DNA from: Mikania micrantha
Lineage: Eukaryota > Streptophyta > Magnoliopsida > Asterales > Asteraceae
Direction: 5' to 3'
Assembly (NCBI GenBank): GCA_009363875.1
Contig: CM018689.1
Span: 58,839,741-58,903,740, forward strand
Length of the DNA stretch: 64,000 nucleotides
In this document: positions 32,822-43,200 of the stretch, in pieces
Layout of the letters: each line of letters begins with the position of its first letter
How positions within the stretch are numbered: position 1 is the first letter of the stretch
Notes under the pieces: model-generated
Database searches by the model: none
Seen by the model: the letters and a program-made list of their open reading frames with translations, nothing else
What the model was told of the DNA's origin: nothing
Position numbers and translations under genes: made by a program

Positions 32822-33687
32822 CTACAAGAAAAGCTACCTAAGGGGACAAAGGCTACCGCGATGGCAAAAAGTCATTTCTATAGATTGAGCTATAGCGACT
32901 ACATGTCGTCGCTATATCTCACAGAGAAAAAGGCGGGGTTTGACCGAAAGTTTGGCGGTTTTGGGAAAAACTATAGCGACTAAATGTCGTCGCTATAGAC
33001 TGAATTTTTTTTAATTACCTTTTATTTAAGCGCAGACTGCAAAAAAAATAAAAAAAAAATAAATTAGCTATAGCGACAAAAAATCGTCGCTATAGGCTCA
33101 CTTGAAGACAAACGACTTTTGGTCAGAACATTAAATGCACGCGTCATTTTCGATGGTTACCCATACCGACAACATGTCGTCGCTATAGGGTTTATATACA
33201 CAAAAAAACGCAGAATCCCCATTTTCGCAGAAAACTCTCTAAAACTCTCTCAAACTCCATTTTTGCAGTTCCAAGGGACGATTTCGAGTTATTTGGTTCG
33301 TATATTGCCGATTTCTTGATGAAAGGATGATTTGGATCATCTCATTTGTATAGGTATGTGTTTTTTTCTTAAATTTTCAATTTTTTGTTGTTTTTTCATA
33401 TATTTGCAAGTGTTCATGAATTTTATATATTGATAGGTTTGATTTGGTGATTAAAAATTGTTGGATCCTTCACTTCTTCGTAGGTATCATTTTTTCTGTA
33501 ATTTTTCATTTTTTTTCATATGAATTTATTTACTAATTTTTTTCATATTTTTTGCAATGTATGTGATTATGCAAGAAAAGATTTCGTGTTGAAGATTTTT
33601 GGAACCTTAATTCGACATAGGTATGTTTATTTTGAAACTTTAATGTGTTTTTAAGTGTTGTGTATGTAAAAAATGGTTAAATTTAAT
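32822..33687 (+). mobile_element. CACTA (En/Spm-like) 5' end fragment inside the SINE
   Basis: It starts CACTACAAGAAAAGC at the break in the SINE and carries repeated CTATAGCGAC and GTCGTCGCTATAG motifs up to about 33190, the subterminal array of En/Spm elements. Sequence to its right lacks coding features. The matching CTTGTAGTG end is absent before the SINE resumes at 33688, so the 3' part has been lost. A reading frame at 32801-32983 crosses the junction and is not a gene. Confidence 0.65.
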
Positions 33688-33743
33688 TGTTTCTCTCGGT
33701 TAGCAAGGCATTGGGGAGACCCGGGGATTTATTATGCAAGCGG

Positions 33744-33989
33744 CACTACTGCAAAAATCACCCTAATGCAACCTTTATAGTCAAAAAAGGGCTGCATTAG
33801 GTGAAGTTGCATTATATATAATGCAACTTTTTTTGTTACATAATGCAACTTTTTTAAATGAAACTTTTTTAAAAAAGTTTCATTATGTAATAAAAATGTT
33901 ACATTAGGCTAATGCAACTTCATCTAATTCAACATATTTGCAACCTTTTGTGTTAAAAAATGTTGCATTAGGCTTATTTTATAGTAGTG
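33744..33989. mobile_element. CACTA-type MITE (246 bp)
   Basis: The ends are CACTACTGCAAAAATCACC and, reversed, CACTACTATAAAATAAGCC, with a 3-bp CGG duplication at 33741-33743 and 33990-33992. Inner inverted motifs are CCTAATGCAAC and GTTGCATTAGG. It lies inside the SINE, splitting its last two pieces. Confidence 0.82.
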
Positions 33990-34010
33990 CGGGTTTCCAT
34001 GGTTATCAAA

Positions 34011-36133
34011 AAATTATAAAAAGTTACTTTAAATCTAAATGTTTAACTTAAACTTAAAAGCTAGTTTCTAAATCATAAAAGCGTTACCCTAAAAGATAAG
34101 ATGATAGTGTTCAATGAGACGATTACAACCATGCTAAAAAAGTTCATGAATCAGAGTTTTCTAAGATTGTCACGTCTTTTTTTTATACTGTTTTTATGTT
34201 TTTAGGTAAATTTTTGTTTTGTTTGATATATCCCAAAAGTCAGATAAGTTGAAAAGTTTTGATGAAATTAACTAACATAAAACCAAAAACCAAAACTTAA
34301 ATGTAAAAACCGGGTTTTTTTGTTCATAGCTAAAGTTGTATGATCAGGTTTTTCTTGTTTTGTCCTCAAGGATATATACCGTGTACCCGTGTCATTCTGC
34401 AAATTCAAACCACCTATTTAAAAAACAAACAAAAAAAAAAGTTTTCATGTGTTTTAGGGTATGATAAGCTATCTTTTTATTTCTTTTTCAAAATTAAGAT
34501 AAAAAGGTTAATCATATAACAATTATTGAATTTAAATTAATGGAATAAATATATTTATTTCATTTTAAAAATCTCAAAAGCAATATATTTAAAGACCTTA
34601 AAAAGTTCTATATTGCCATTATTATTTATTTATAAATATTCAATTATCAAATTATAGACTAAAAAGATACGTTTATAATTAAATTTAAACAAGAAAACAA
34701 TAATACTGTATTATGTTGGCCTAAAAACATGTTCGTGACACTATTTTATATATATTTAATTAAAATGGAAAAAGAAAACATTGAAGTGCTTTTATTAAAT
34801 AAATGATTTGTTTGTGATTATTAAACTAACACGTCTAACTTACGTGTTCATTAACTTCTAACCCATATGCATTAATTCATGTTATTTTCGTAGGCGCCAG
34901 AGCACTGTTTGTTGATGTTGATTGGGTAACAGCCTCATTTTAGAGTCGTTAATTATTATTTATATCATAATCTTAAACCTTTAATTACATAACTAAATCG
35001 TGGAGAAACCTCAATGGTTAGTTTAATGATAAGGTTCATATAAAATTATATTTTCTATATTCATTTGATTATTCTTAATAAAATGTAAAAGGAAACACCG
35101 AAACAAGGGGAAAAAGTGTTGGCACACTTATGCATTTAAACCTAAATAAAAGTTTGTGAAATTATTTTTAAATTAGTAAAGAGAGCTAGATTAGTTGAAA
35201 AATAATAATTCCTAATTTGGAAGAAAAAAAATCATGTTTTTGACAAAAAATTAAAAAAAATTGTGTACAATGCATTAAGGGTCAAGAATAGTCAACATTT
35301 TGGGAGCTGAGAAATGAGAATACTATTTTTGTAAGCTATTGTATAAAATAAAAAATTAAATTCGGTGGGAAATTTCAATTATTTAACTATTATAACATAT
35401 GAGATAGTAGTGTAGTGTAGTGTATTAATATTTAATAGGGAGGAAAACTAAGAATTTGAAGAAAAAAACTACTTTCATGTTAAATAAAAAATAATCATAA
35501 ATAAAAATTTAAAAAACATAATACAATTTTTTATTAGAAAATACGAATAAAATTTCATTTAATTAATATTTTATGTAATAAAATAAAGATATTATTATTT
35601 ATTTTAGCACCAATTTTTCGAAATTTGTTTTCTATATTTTGTTTTAAAAAGCTGTTTCTATAATTTTTTTTTTGTTTTAAAGTAATTTGATTTATTTAAA
35701 AGTGTGTTTTTTAATATTAATATATTTTTAATGTATTAGAAGTATATTTTTATTTTACAAATATATAAAAGTATATTTAATGTTTAATATTATTATTTAA
35801 TATGAGATGTATTTAATAAAAGAGATAGATGATAAATCAAAGTTGAAATTGACGAGAAACATGTTTTGCTTTATTATAATACGTAGATTAAAGATTAAGA
35901 GGAATTATTTGTTAACTTTAGATATTTTATACGTCTCTGTTAGCAAAACATATTATTTAAAAAAAATTCACACACGAACTGGCCGGTAAATTTAAAGCGT
36001 TTAAACTTTCAAGATCACCCTCAAAAATCAATAGCACTAAAAAACAAAACCTGTTTCTAGTTTAATCAAAGCAGTATAGCAAGAACAGGAGCAAAATCCC
36101 AAATCTTTTAAATAGTGAAAGAAGTAAGATACT
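34011..36133. other. AT-rich intergenic DNA
   Basis: No gene is supported. The part from about 35440 to 35990 resembles AT-rich Helitron-like internal sequence seen at 5280-5870, but no hairpin or CTAGT end is clear. Confidence 0.3.
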
Positions 36134-36144
36134 AATATGTTGTA

Positions 36145-36379
36145 CAAATCAAATAGCTTCTAGTCTAATAGTACGATTTATTAGTATCTTATTGACTTCT
36201 TTATAAGAGGTCTTGGGTTCGAATCCGGGCCGAAATAAATTTGCTGAGATAAGGTCATGAGGTTTACCTAATTGTGGGGTTCCTCCTTAGGTGGGCTCGT
36301 GCGTACTCCTCAGAGCGTCAAATCCGATGGGACGGTTGAAATCTCGTCTCGGGTGTCGTCGTACCAAGCCGTTCAAAAA
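36145..36379 (+). mobile_element. tRNA-derived SINE (235 bp)
   Basis: An 11-bp duplication AATATGTTGTA lies at 36134-36144 and 36380-36390. A perfect B-box GGTTCGAATCC is at 36216-36226, with a weaker A-box near 36158. The 3' end is AAGCCGTTCAAAAAA, a tail shared with the elements at 62847-63023 and, in part, 46450-46665. It is not a tRNA gene: the expected cloverleaf around the B-box is missing. Confidence 0.85.
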
Positions 36380-36611
36380 AATATGTTGTAAAATGAAAGA
36401 ATCAAGAAGCTTGATCTGTTGATCAATAAAATAACAAGAAATTAGGAGCAATTCGATTTTTAGTTGCAAGATCAAGTAATAGCAAGAAAAAGCAACTAGT
36501 AAGAAAAAACAATTAGAAAGAAAAAGCAAGTAAAATTTGCAACAAAGAGCAAGATCAAGAATCATGAAAAACAATCAAAAGCACATAGGTTTGATCATGG
36601 AAAGATATAAG

Positions 36612-36995
36612 TAGAGGTTACAATTTTTACCCATGTTAAAGGAAATGAGTTGGTTTGGGTAAACAATTGTAGTATAATGGGTTGAAATGGGTAATATCAT
36701 AATATTAAATGGGTTGGGATGGGTAGCACTTAAACACAATGCGGGTCAAGACTAGTAACCAAAAAAGTATGTAAATGCAATAGATTCAAACATTTAAGAA
36801 TACTTAATAACATATTTGATAAGAAAATCACTAAAAGTTATCCAAATGGACTATTTGTTTACTTATAATACATATTAAGTTAAACTAAATTGATGTTTTT
36901 TAAGAACAATCCATTTAGACCCGAATTTCTTTTGCTTAAAACTCATTCTGACACATTACCCAACCCGACGCAACCAGCCCATTTTGCCAGGCATA
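36612..36995 (+). mobile_element. hAT-type MITE, family M1, copy 3
   Basis: The ends are TAGAGGTTACAATTTTTA and TTTTGCCAGGCATA. The flanking 8-bp duplications are GATATAAG (36604-36611) and GATATTAG (36996-37003), one mismatch. It is 384 bp and non-coding. Confidence 0.8.
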
Positions 36996-37003
36996 GATAT
37001 TAG

Positions 37004-38480
37004 CATGATTGATTCTCTAAATTTAGAATTATGATCGTCAAATTAATCCGTTTCAAAAGAAAGTTTAAGTTGGAGTAGTAATTTGAAAGAGTTTAATCAT
37101 GTAGCATTAATTCATAATTTGAATCTTTTGACCCACCCGATCATATATCCACACCCGATTATATCCACACCCAATAGAAGGAAACCAAACATGGGTGAGA
37201 AAAAGCCCCTAAAACAGCATTTAACCCGTATTTTATCCATATTATAACTTGAACCCGTAACCTCCCTAATATTAAAGTAATATGGTACCTTCTTAACCAC
37301 TTAAACTGAGGATCATTGGTGTTTAAAATTATCTAATTTGATTTAATTAATAAAGATGATGCTTTGAGTATAATTGAGAGAAGTATTGAGCATGATTAGT
37401 ATGATTTATTTTAGTATAAACAATTGGCTTAAGGGCCATTGTAAGTGTGCGAGTTTTATTAAAAAAAATAAAATAAGATAAAAGAAGTTGATTAAAATAA
37501 AAAATATCGTGTTCGATTTTGTGTGGGATGTCCAACAATTCTCATGGAGGGAGTATGTTGTATATCAATTTAAATTTAAGCATATTTCACTAAACAACAC
37601 AATTAATTAACAATAATTTTTTTAAACGTAAATATATACAACTTTTAAGCATAAGGTATTTTAAAAATAACCTAATAGGCGTACTTGATTGGTGTTTCAC
37701 TTAGCCCTTATTTTATACAAGGGTTGGAGAGAGACTGAAACATGTTATAATTCAATGTACACAGCTTTATTTACGCATTTGTGAAAGAAATTGTTTACTA
37801 CAACGTAAACCAATGATTTGAAGATCACAAAACAACACTCTATAAGTTGCTCCAAGAACCGCCAACCTTATTTTGAAACAAATCTGCTTCTTGAAACTTA
37901 ATTAAAGATATTATGTCTAACTAAGAGATTAGTTAGACAAAACCTATATAAAATAAATCGGTGTTACTTTGGATAAATAAGTAATTTCAAGGAAAAAAAA
38001 ATTCCAATAATGACCATCAAATTAAAAATAAGCTTGTCCCACAAGGCCACAATATGTACTCCCCGTCCAATCTAATCCAATCCATCCATCACATTGTAAT
38101 TATTTTGTCTAAATTCGTTTTTAATTATATTAATTATTTTCTAAATTAAATTTCTAGAAAAGTTTTTGTTAAGCACAAAATACATGAACATAAATACCAA
38201 ATACACATATTTATAAAAATCTACAATTTTATTTAAAGTTTAAATTTGTATATTTTTGCAAACATATTCAAAATAATTCTTTGTTCTTCGTTTAATACTG
38301 CATATATACTTGTAATAATAATTTTGTATCATGAAGTCGATCACACAAACATTTCAAACTTATGCGAGTCAACATTAATCATTTTAATTACAAGAAGCTA
38401 ATGAGTGCTAATTAAACTATCAACTTTTATATTCTGGTCAATGTTAGATTTACCTATATCATAATGTGTGATATCTATAT
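37004..38480. other. AT-rich intergenic DNA
   Basis: No gene or definable mobile element is recognised. Confidence 0.35.
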
Positions 38481-38760
38481 CTATACTCTATAATAAAAGA
38501 GTAAGGGGCCGTTTGGTTGAGTCTGAATCATTAAGTGCTGAATCGATTAAGACTGTTTGGTTGCCCATCTGAATGAAAATAAAAATAAAATAAAAAAAAA
38601 TTTTTGTTACACATCTGAATAAAACCTTTTTTTACCCTCTTTTCTTAACCTAAAACACCCCAAATTCAAATCTGGTACAAATCAAATCACAGATCTACCA
38701 CAAGAACATCATCCGAGAGAAGTCGTGGGTTGCGACGGCAAGGGCGGGGCGGTGGCAACG

Positions 38761-41522
38761 TGTAACGACCCATTTTTATGAAATATTATAAAAACGAACA
38801 TGATTGGTGTATAATTATGTTTTTTTTATTTGATGGGTGTTTTATAAGATTTAGATATCTTGAAAATATTTGGTGGGTGTTTACTAACTTAATTTAGTTA
38901 GTTATAACTAGTTAGATTTAACTCGTAAAAGAGGGACCAAAGTTGCCAATAGCTGAAAGTTGTAAAATGGAGGGTTAAAGATGTTGACTTGGTCAAAATT
39001 ACACATTCTTTATGTGTGTGTAGCTGGAAACGTGAAAGAGATGGGAGGGAGACAAGGAGAAACCTCAAAATTCTGGAAATCCATCAAATTGGTGCATGAT
39101 TCATGGGTTGATCTTGAATGCAACTCAAGATTTGAGCTCTCCTTGCATTCTACTACACATAGGTAAGAAATTTTGGTGGGTTTTGATGGGATTTTCGTGG
39201 GTTTCATATGGGGGTGTGGGTTTGATGGGTGAAATCAAAATTTGGAAGTTTAGATGGTGTCATATGTTTCTAATCATCATGTATATCATCTAGGAACAAC
39301 ATTTTGATCATTTCATTGAGTTTGGTATGAATGAGTAAAATGGAGTTTTGCATGTTCATGAGGAAGATGAACTAGGAGTTGTTAAAAATGGGTGTTTAAT
39401 GATAGCTTAGATGAAAACTCTATGGTTTCTATCATTTGAAATTGTTTGACCTTGGTGATTTTTGAAATTTGATGATTAGAAACATAAATGGGGGAAATTG
39501 ATGGAGTTTAGAAGTAATTGAAATGTGTAGGTGAAATTCCTGCACATATGTTGTTTGATGAAAAGTCAACAACTTAGATTTTTATCTAAGAATGGGTTTA
39601 AATGAATGGGTGAGGTTAACTAGTTGTTATGATCATAAAATATGAAAATTTTGTGATTTGGGGATTGTTTGACCATAACCTAACCGTAAGTGGTGATAAT
39701 GGGTCAAATGGGTGTAATTTGACGAGTTATAGTCAACTCTTTTATTAAAACCTATTAGTGGTGATAATAGGAAGCAATAGTGGAGGTAGTGGAACTAAAC
39801 GATTCGGAAAGAAGATTGTGGTGGCGGATAACTTGTCGGGGCAAGGTAAGTCACCCACCTATTATACTTGATGTCATTAAATGGTGTTATGTACATATAT
39901 GTATATATGTATGTGTATGTATATGTATGTGGAATATACATGGAATGCTTAATTTGGTGAATTGGTGTTTGTACATTTGTTGTTTGACAATAACATGCAA
40001 TAGGTGTTATAATTGCTTAGTTATTGTAATATAGAATGTTTACTTTTGATGCGGCATTATAAGAATGATTCACAAGAGGTGTGAACTTCTTATTGAAGTT
40101 TGACCGAAATTGGTCAAACAGTTCACTAGATGTGTGAATATGTAAATTGGGTGAATTGGTGTTTGTATGATTGGGGTTTGACAATAATATGCAATATGTG
40201 TTACATTTGCTTAGTTATTGTAAAATTTGTATGTTTACAAGTGGTGTGTAGAAGTATGAATGATTCACAAGAGGTGTGAACTTCATATTCGAAATTTGAC
40301 TGAAATTGGTCAAATGATACATAAGAGCTATGAAGGTGTAACTAATTGGTGTTAAGTTACTTGGTGTTGACAATAACATGCAATAGGTGTTTAAATTGCT
40401 TAGTTATTGTGATTTTCTTATGTTTATAAGGGGTGTGGTGAGATAAGAATGATTCACAAGGTGTGTGAACTTCTTATTTAAAGTTTGACTAAAAAGTAGT
40501 CAAACAATTCACATGAGGTGTAAATGTGAAATGGGTTGAATCACAAGTGGTGTGATCTTCCCTTGGTGAATATATGGAGTTTAGGTAAATCACAAGTGGT
40601 GTGATTACCTACTTTGAGTATCCTTGGTGAAAAAGGAAGTCTCAAAGAAGTGGTGAATATTTGACTTTTATTTGGTGATTATTTTTATGTTCTAACACTT
40701 TAATTTTGTTTTGAGGTGTTTATAGATATGAATGTCATGTGTTGAAATGGTTGTTTTATGGTGACAAATGAGAATCCTTGGGTGGAAAGGAAGTTCCATT
40801 TGGTTTGGGTGAAATATGGTTGTTAAAGGGTTTAGGTGTAAACGACCCGTTTAACTAATTGTTTGGTGTTAAACTTTATAATATCACCAAATTATGTTTG
40901 AAACTTGGTAGTTATGTTTCAAGGGTGTTATTGGATGTATTTGGGGGTAACGGAAGTGTTATAACTATCCGGGGTAGTCGCAAGGGTGCAAAACGTAAAA
41001 ACAATGCATTTGCTGAATCTGCAGAGGGTGTAGGCTACGGCCCAGGGTGTAGCCTACGGCTGAAGGGTTCTGTTAAGGAGGCCGTAGCCTACGGCTAGGG
41101 GTGTCCAGAATTGCCTATTTTGGTCGTTTTATTGCGTTTTGGGATCCAATAACCTTCCGTTATGAAGTAAAAAGTATACATAGGTGTTCTTACTTAGTTC
41201 TAACGAACTAATGGTGATTTAAATGTGGTGTTTTGTAGGTGAACGTAAAGGGTGATGGCGGTTGTGATTGGGTTGCTTGTAATGGCTCGGATCGAAAGGT
41301 GTTTTGGGGTTTTATTTTGTTAGTTAAAAACAAAGGTTTTGTGAATCATTTTGGTGTAAATGGGTTTGTTAAATGTTTAACTAACGTTAACTCTTTTGGA
41401 ACTTGGATGTAATTTGGTTATAAAAGTGTTAATATGCACATGTTTATTTTGAAAAATCTGGGACCTAACTTCGAGGGTGTTTTAAAACACGAGTCATACG
41501 TGTGGGGATTTTGGGCCTTACA
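38761..41522 (+). mobile_element. Solo LTR (2.76 kb) of a large LTR retrotransposon
   Basis: It starts TGTAACGACCC and ends GGGCCTTACA, the TG...CA of an LTR, with a perfect 5-bp duplication CAACG at 38756-38760 and 41523-41527. No internal region or second LTR is present, so it is most simply a solo LTR left by recombination. The length and TGTAACG start suggest a gypsy chromovirus such as Tekay/Del, but this is inference. Strand is assigned arbitrarily. Inside are a roughly 190-bp tandem repeat at about 39940-40620 and three copies of GTAGCCTACGGC at 41027-41096. Confidence 0.88.
39940..40620 (+). repeat. Tandem repeat of about 190 bp within the solo LTR
   Basis: The block GTTTGACAATAACATGCAATA recurs, with changes, at about 39982, 40179 and 40367. 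Between occurrences lie GAATGATTCACAAGAGGTGTG and GGTCAAACAATTCAC variants in a constant order. The periods are about 197 and 188 bp. Confidence 0.7.
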
Positions 41523-42378
41523 CAACGGGCGGTGATGGTGGCGACGGGCGGCGGTTTGTGATTCACGGTCGTAGGTCGCGGCAGAAGAAGCCGTAGGCGA
41601 CGGCGAGGGCAGAAGAAGAAGCCGTAGGGACGAGCGGCGGTCGGAGCGGTGGTGGAGTCGGCGGCTTGACGTTCTGCGGCTGAATGATTAAGATCGGGAC
41701 CTTCAGCTGAATCAGAAGAAACCTCAGACCCTCTTTCCTTCTCTTCTTTCTCATTCAGACCCTCATTCAGACATTCACCCCCATTCAGATGTGTTTTTTT
41801 GCACCAAACAAACAGTCTGAATCTGAACCATTCAGATTCAGACCCATTCAGATGCTACCAAACAGCCCCTAACAAATTTGACACATATCACATTTTTACA
41901 CCACTAATGCCACATGTCACCTTCTTACACTACAATTGTCACTTGTCAACACCTTATAATTCTACTTAATTCTCTCTCCTATTAGATAATTATATTTTCT
42001 CTTATTAAATAAATAATTATAATACTAATAACTAACATATTATTTATCCTATTATTATAGAGCACACTTTAAAAAAAATTTATAAAATATGAAATTCTCT
42101 AAAATCAAAACTTTTAAAGTAAGAAATATTTTATTTTTAAAAAACAAAATTTATGTAAAAAAACAAGTTATCTTAAAAAATGATTTTTTTTCAAAAGTAA
42201 AATATATTATAACAGGATTTTTTAAACAATGAGATTTTTAATGACGTTTTTTAATTTATATTTTATATTAAATCCGTGTAATACACAGGTTTATAACGTG
42301 GTGCAATATATACAAGTATTCTAAAAGCATAATATTTCATTTATTTCACCCGTGTAACACACGGGATTTAACCTAGTT

Positions 42379-42774
42379 ATCGTATAATTGAATACAAAAA
42401 GCATTAGATATTACGAAGATACGATGCTTATTATAAATATAAAGATCACCAAAGAGACCACCCTATATGTCTTTTTTGAGACGCATTCTTCATTCAAATT
42501 AAGGAATTTGTTAGCATTAAAATCCTCAACTATTTTATCCCCTAAAGCATGAGTTTTATTGATTTGGGAATCATTGTGTTTCCAAATGCGCATGTGTTTA
42601 TGGTCTTGTGAAACTCATGTAAATCACAAAAGCAACATGTGAAAATATTTTAACTAGGGTCGTTATTTCGCTTAGTAACGAGGTATAAAAACATGTATTT
42701 ATGTAATATAACAAAACAAATAACTTTGTTGCCAAAGCTCATTAGTTTAATAGTAGTCATTTAATTTAATAGTA
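42379..42774. other. AT-rich intergenic DNA between Helitron-like elements
   Basis: I see no gene. A chance minus-strand frame near 42411-42593 has no recognisable domain. Confidence 0.35.
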
Positions 42775-43190
42775 ACTAGGCTTTTCCATCCCTCGCGTTG
42801 CGGCGGGTTATCACAATACACTCTCGATAACGGGTATTATATTTCATTTGTAGAAGCATAAATTACATAGAAAAATTAAATTTTTAATCACGAAGTCTAT
42901 ACAATTTTTTCATAAAAAAGATAAAATCATATAAAATACACACAAATATGTAACAAAAACAATAAAAAAAATTTATTAATAAATTTTTTTCACCAGCAAC
43001 CAATTGGTTGAATTAAAACAAAAATAGAAATATCCAAGCAAATTTCTCAAATTTAATAAAACAAAAATTTTTAAGCAAATTTCTTAAATTTAAGCCTTTA
43101 TTTTTGTTTACTAATTTTTAAAGCTAAAAAAACCTCTTGTGATTCAAAAGATTTATTATTCAATTTTATGAACCATGTTTTTTTCACTAT
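42775..43190 (-). mobile_element. Helitron-like element, family H, minus-strand copy
   Basis: Read on the minus strand, the 3' end is a CCCGCCGCAACGCGAGGG near-hairpin followed by CCTAGTT at 42775. Next to it are TTATGCTTCTAC and TGTATTGTGATAACCC blocks found in the five plus-strand copies at 49438-52478. The 5' limit near 43190 is approximate. Confidence 0.6.
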
Positions 43191-43200
43191 ATATATAAAA

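Larger units (their letters stand above)
32701..34010 (+). mobile_element. tRNA-type SINE interrupted by two insertions
   Basis: The SINE is in three pieces: 32701-32821, 33688-33743 and 33990-34010. The first piece has an A-box-like GTGATCTAGTGGTTAGAG and a B-box-like TCAAGTTCAATCCCC. The pieces align in order with the minus-strand SINE copies at 49592-49797 and 50297-50478: CTTAGAGACC and GGTTGTTTGCGACCGCG in piece 1, TGTTTCTCTCGGTTAG in piece 2, GTTTCCATGGTTAT in piece 3. A CACTA fragment and a CACTA MITE separate the pieces. Confidence 0.72.
38505..41869. mobile_element. PIF/Harbinger-like MITE (about 600 bp without the nested LTR)
   Basis: The ends are GGGGCCGTTTGGTTGAGTCTG and, reversed, GGGGCTGTTTGGTAGCATCTG, with a TAA duplication at 38502-38504 and 41870-41872. 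This combination is typical of PIF/Harbinger MITEs. A GC-rich inner zone (CGGTGGCAACGGGCGG when the LTR is ignored) is interrupted by the solo LTR at 38761. Once the LTR and its duplication are removed the element is about 598 bp, with no open transposase. Confidence 0.8.
38480..42378 (+). mobile_element. Helitron-like element carrying a nested insertion
   Basis: The right end has a CCCGTGTAACACACGGG hairpin at 42347-42363 followed by AACCTAGTT, matching the Helitron-like end at 31036. A second degenerate hairpin (CCGTGTAATACACAGG) lies at 42275-42290. The left end is taken near 38480, where CTATACTCTATAATAAAAGAG occurs, but its exact TC start is uncertain. The Harbinger-like MITE and solo LTR inside account for most of the length. 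Confidence 0.45.

Noticed and set aside
32801..33319. Two plus-strand frames of 60-66 codons
   Set aside because: They cross the SINE/CACTA junction and the CACTA subterminal motifs; no domain is present.
36216..36226. Perfect tRNA-type B-box suggesting a tRNA gene
   Set aside because: No tRNA cloverleaf can be drawn around it. It is part of a SINE with an A-tail and an 11-bp target duplication.
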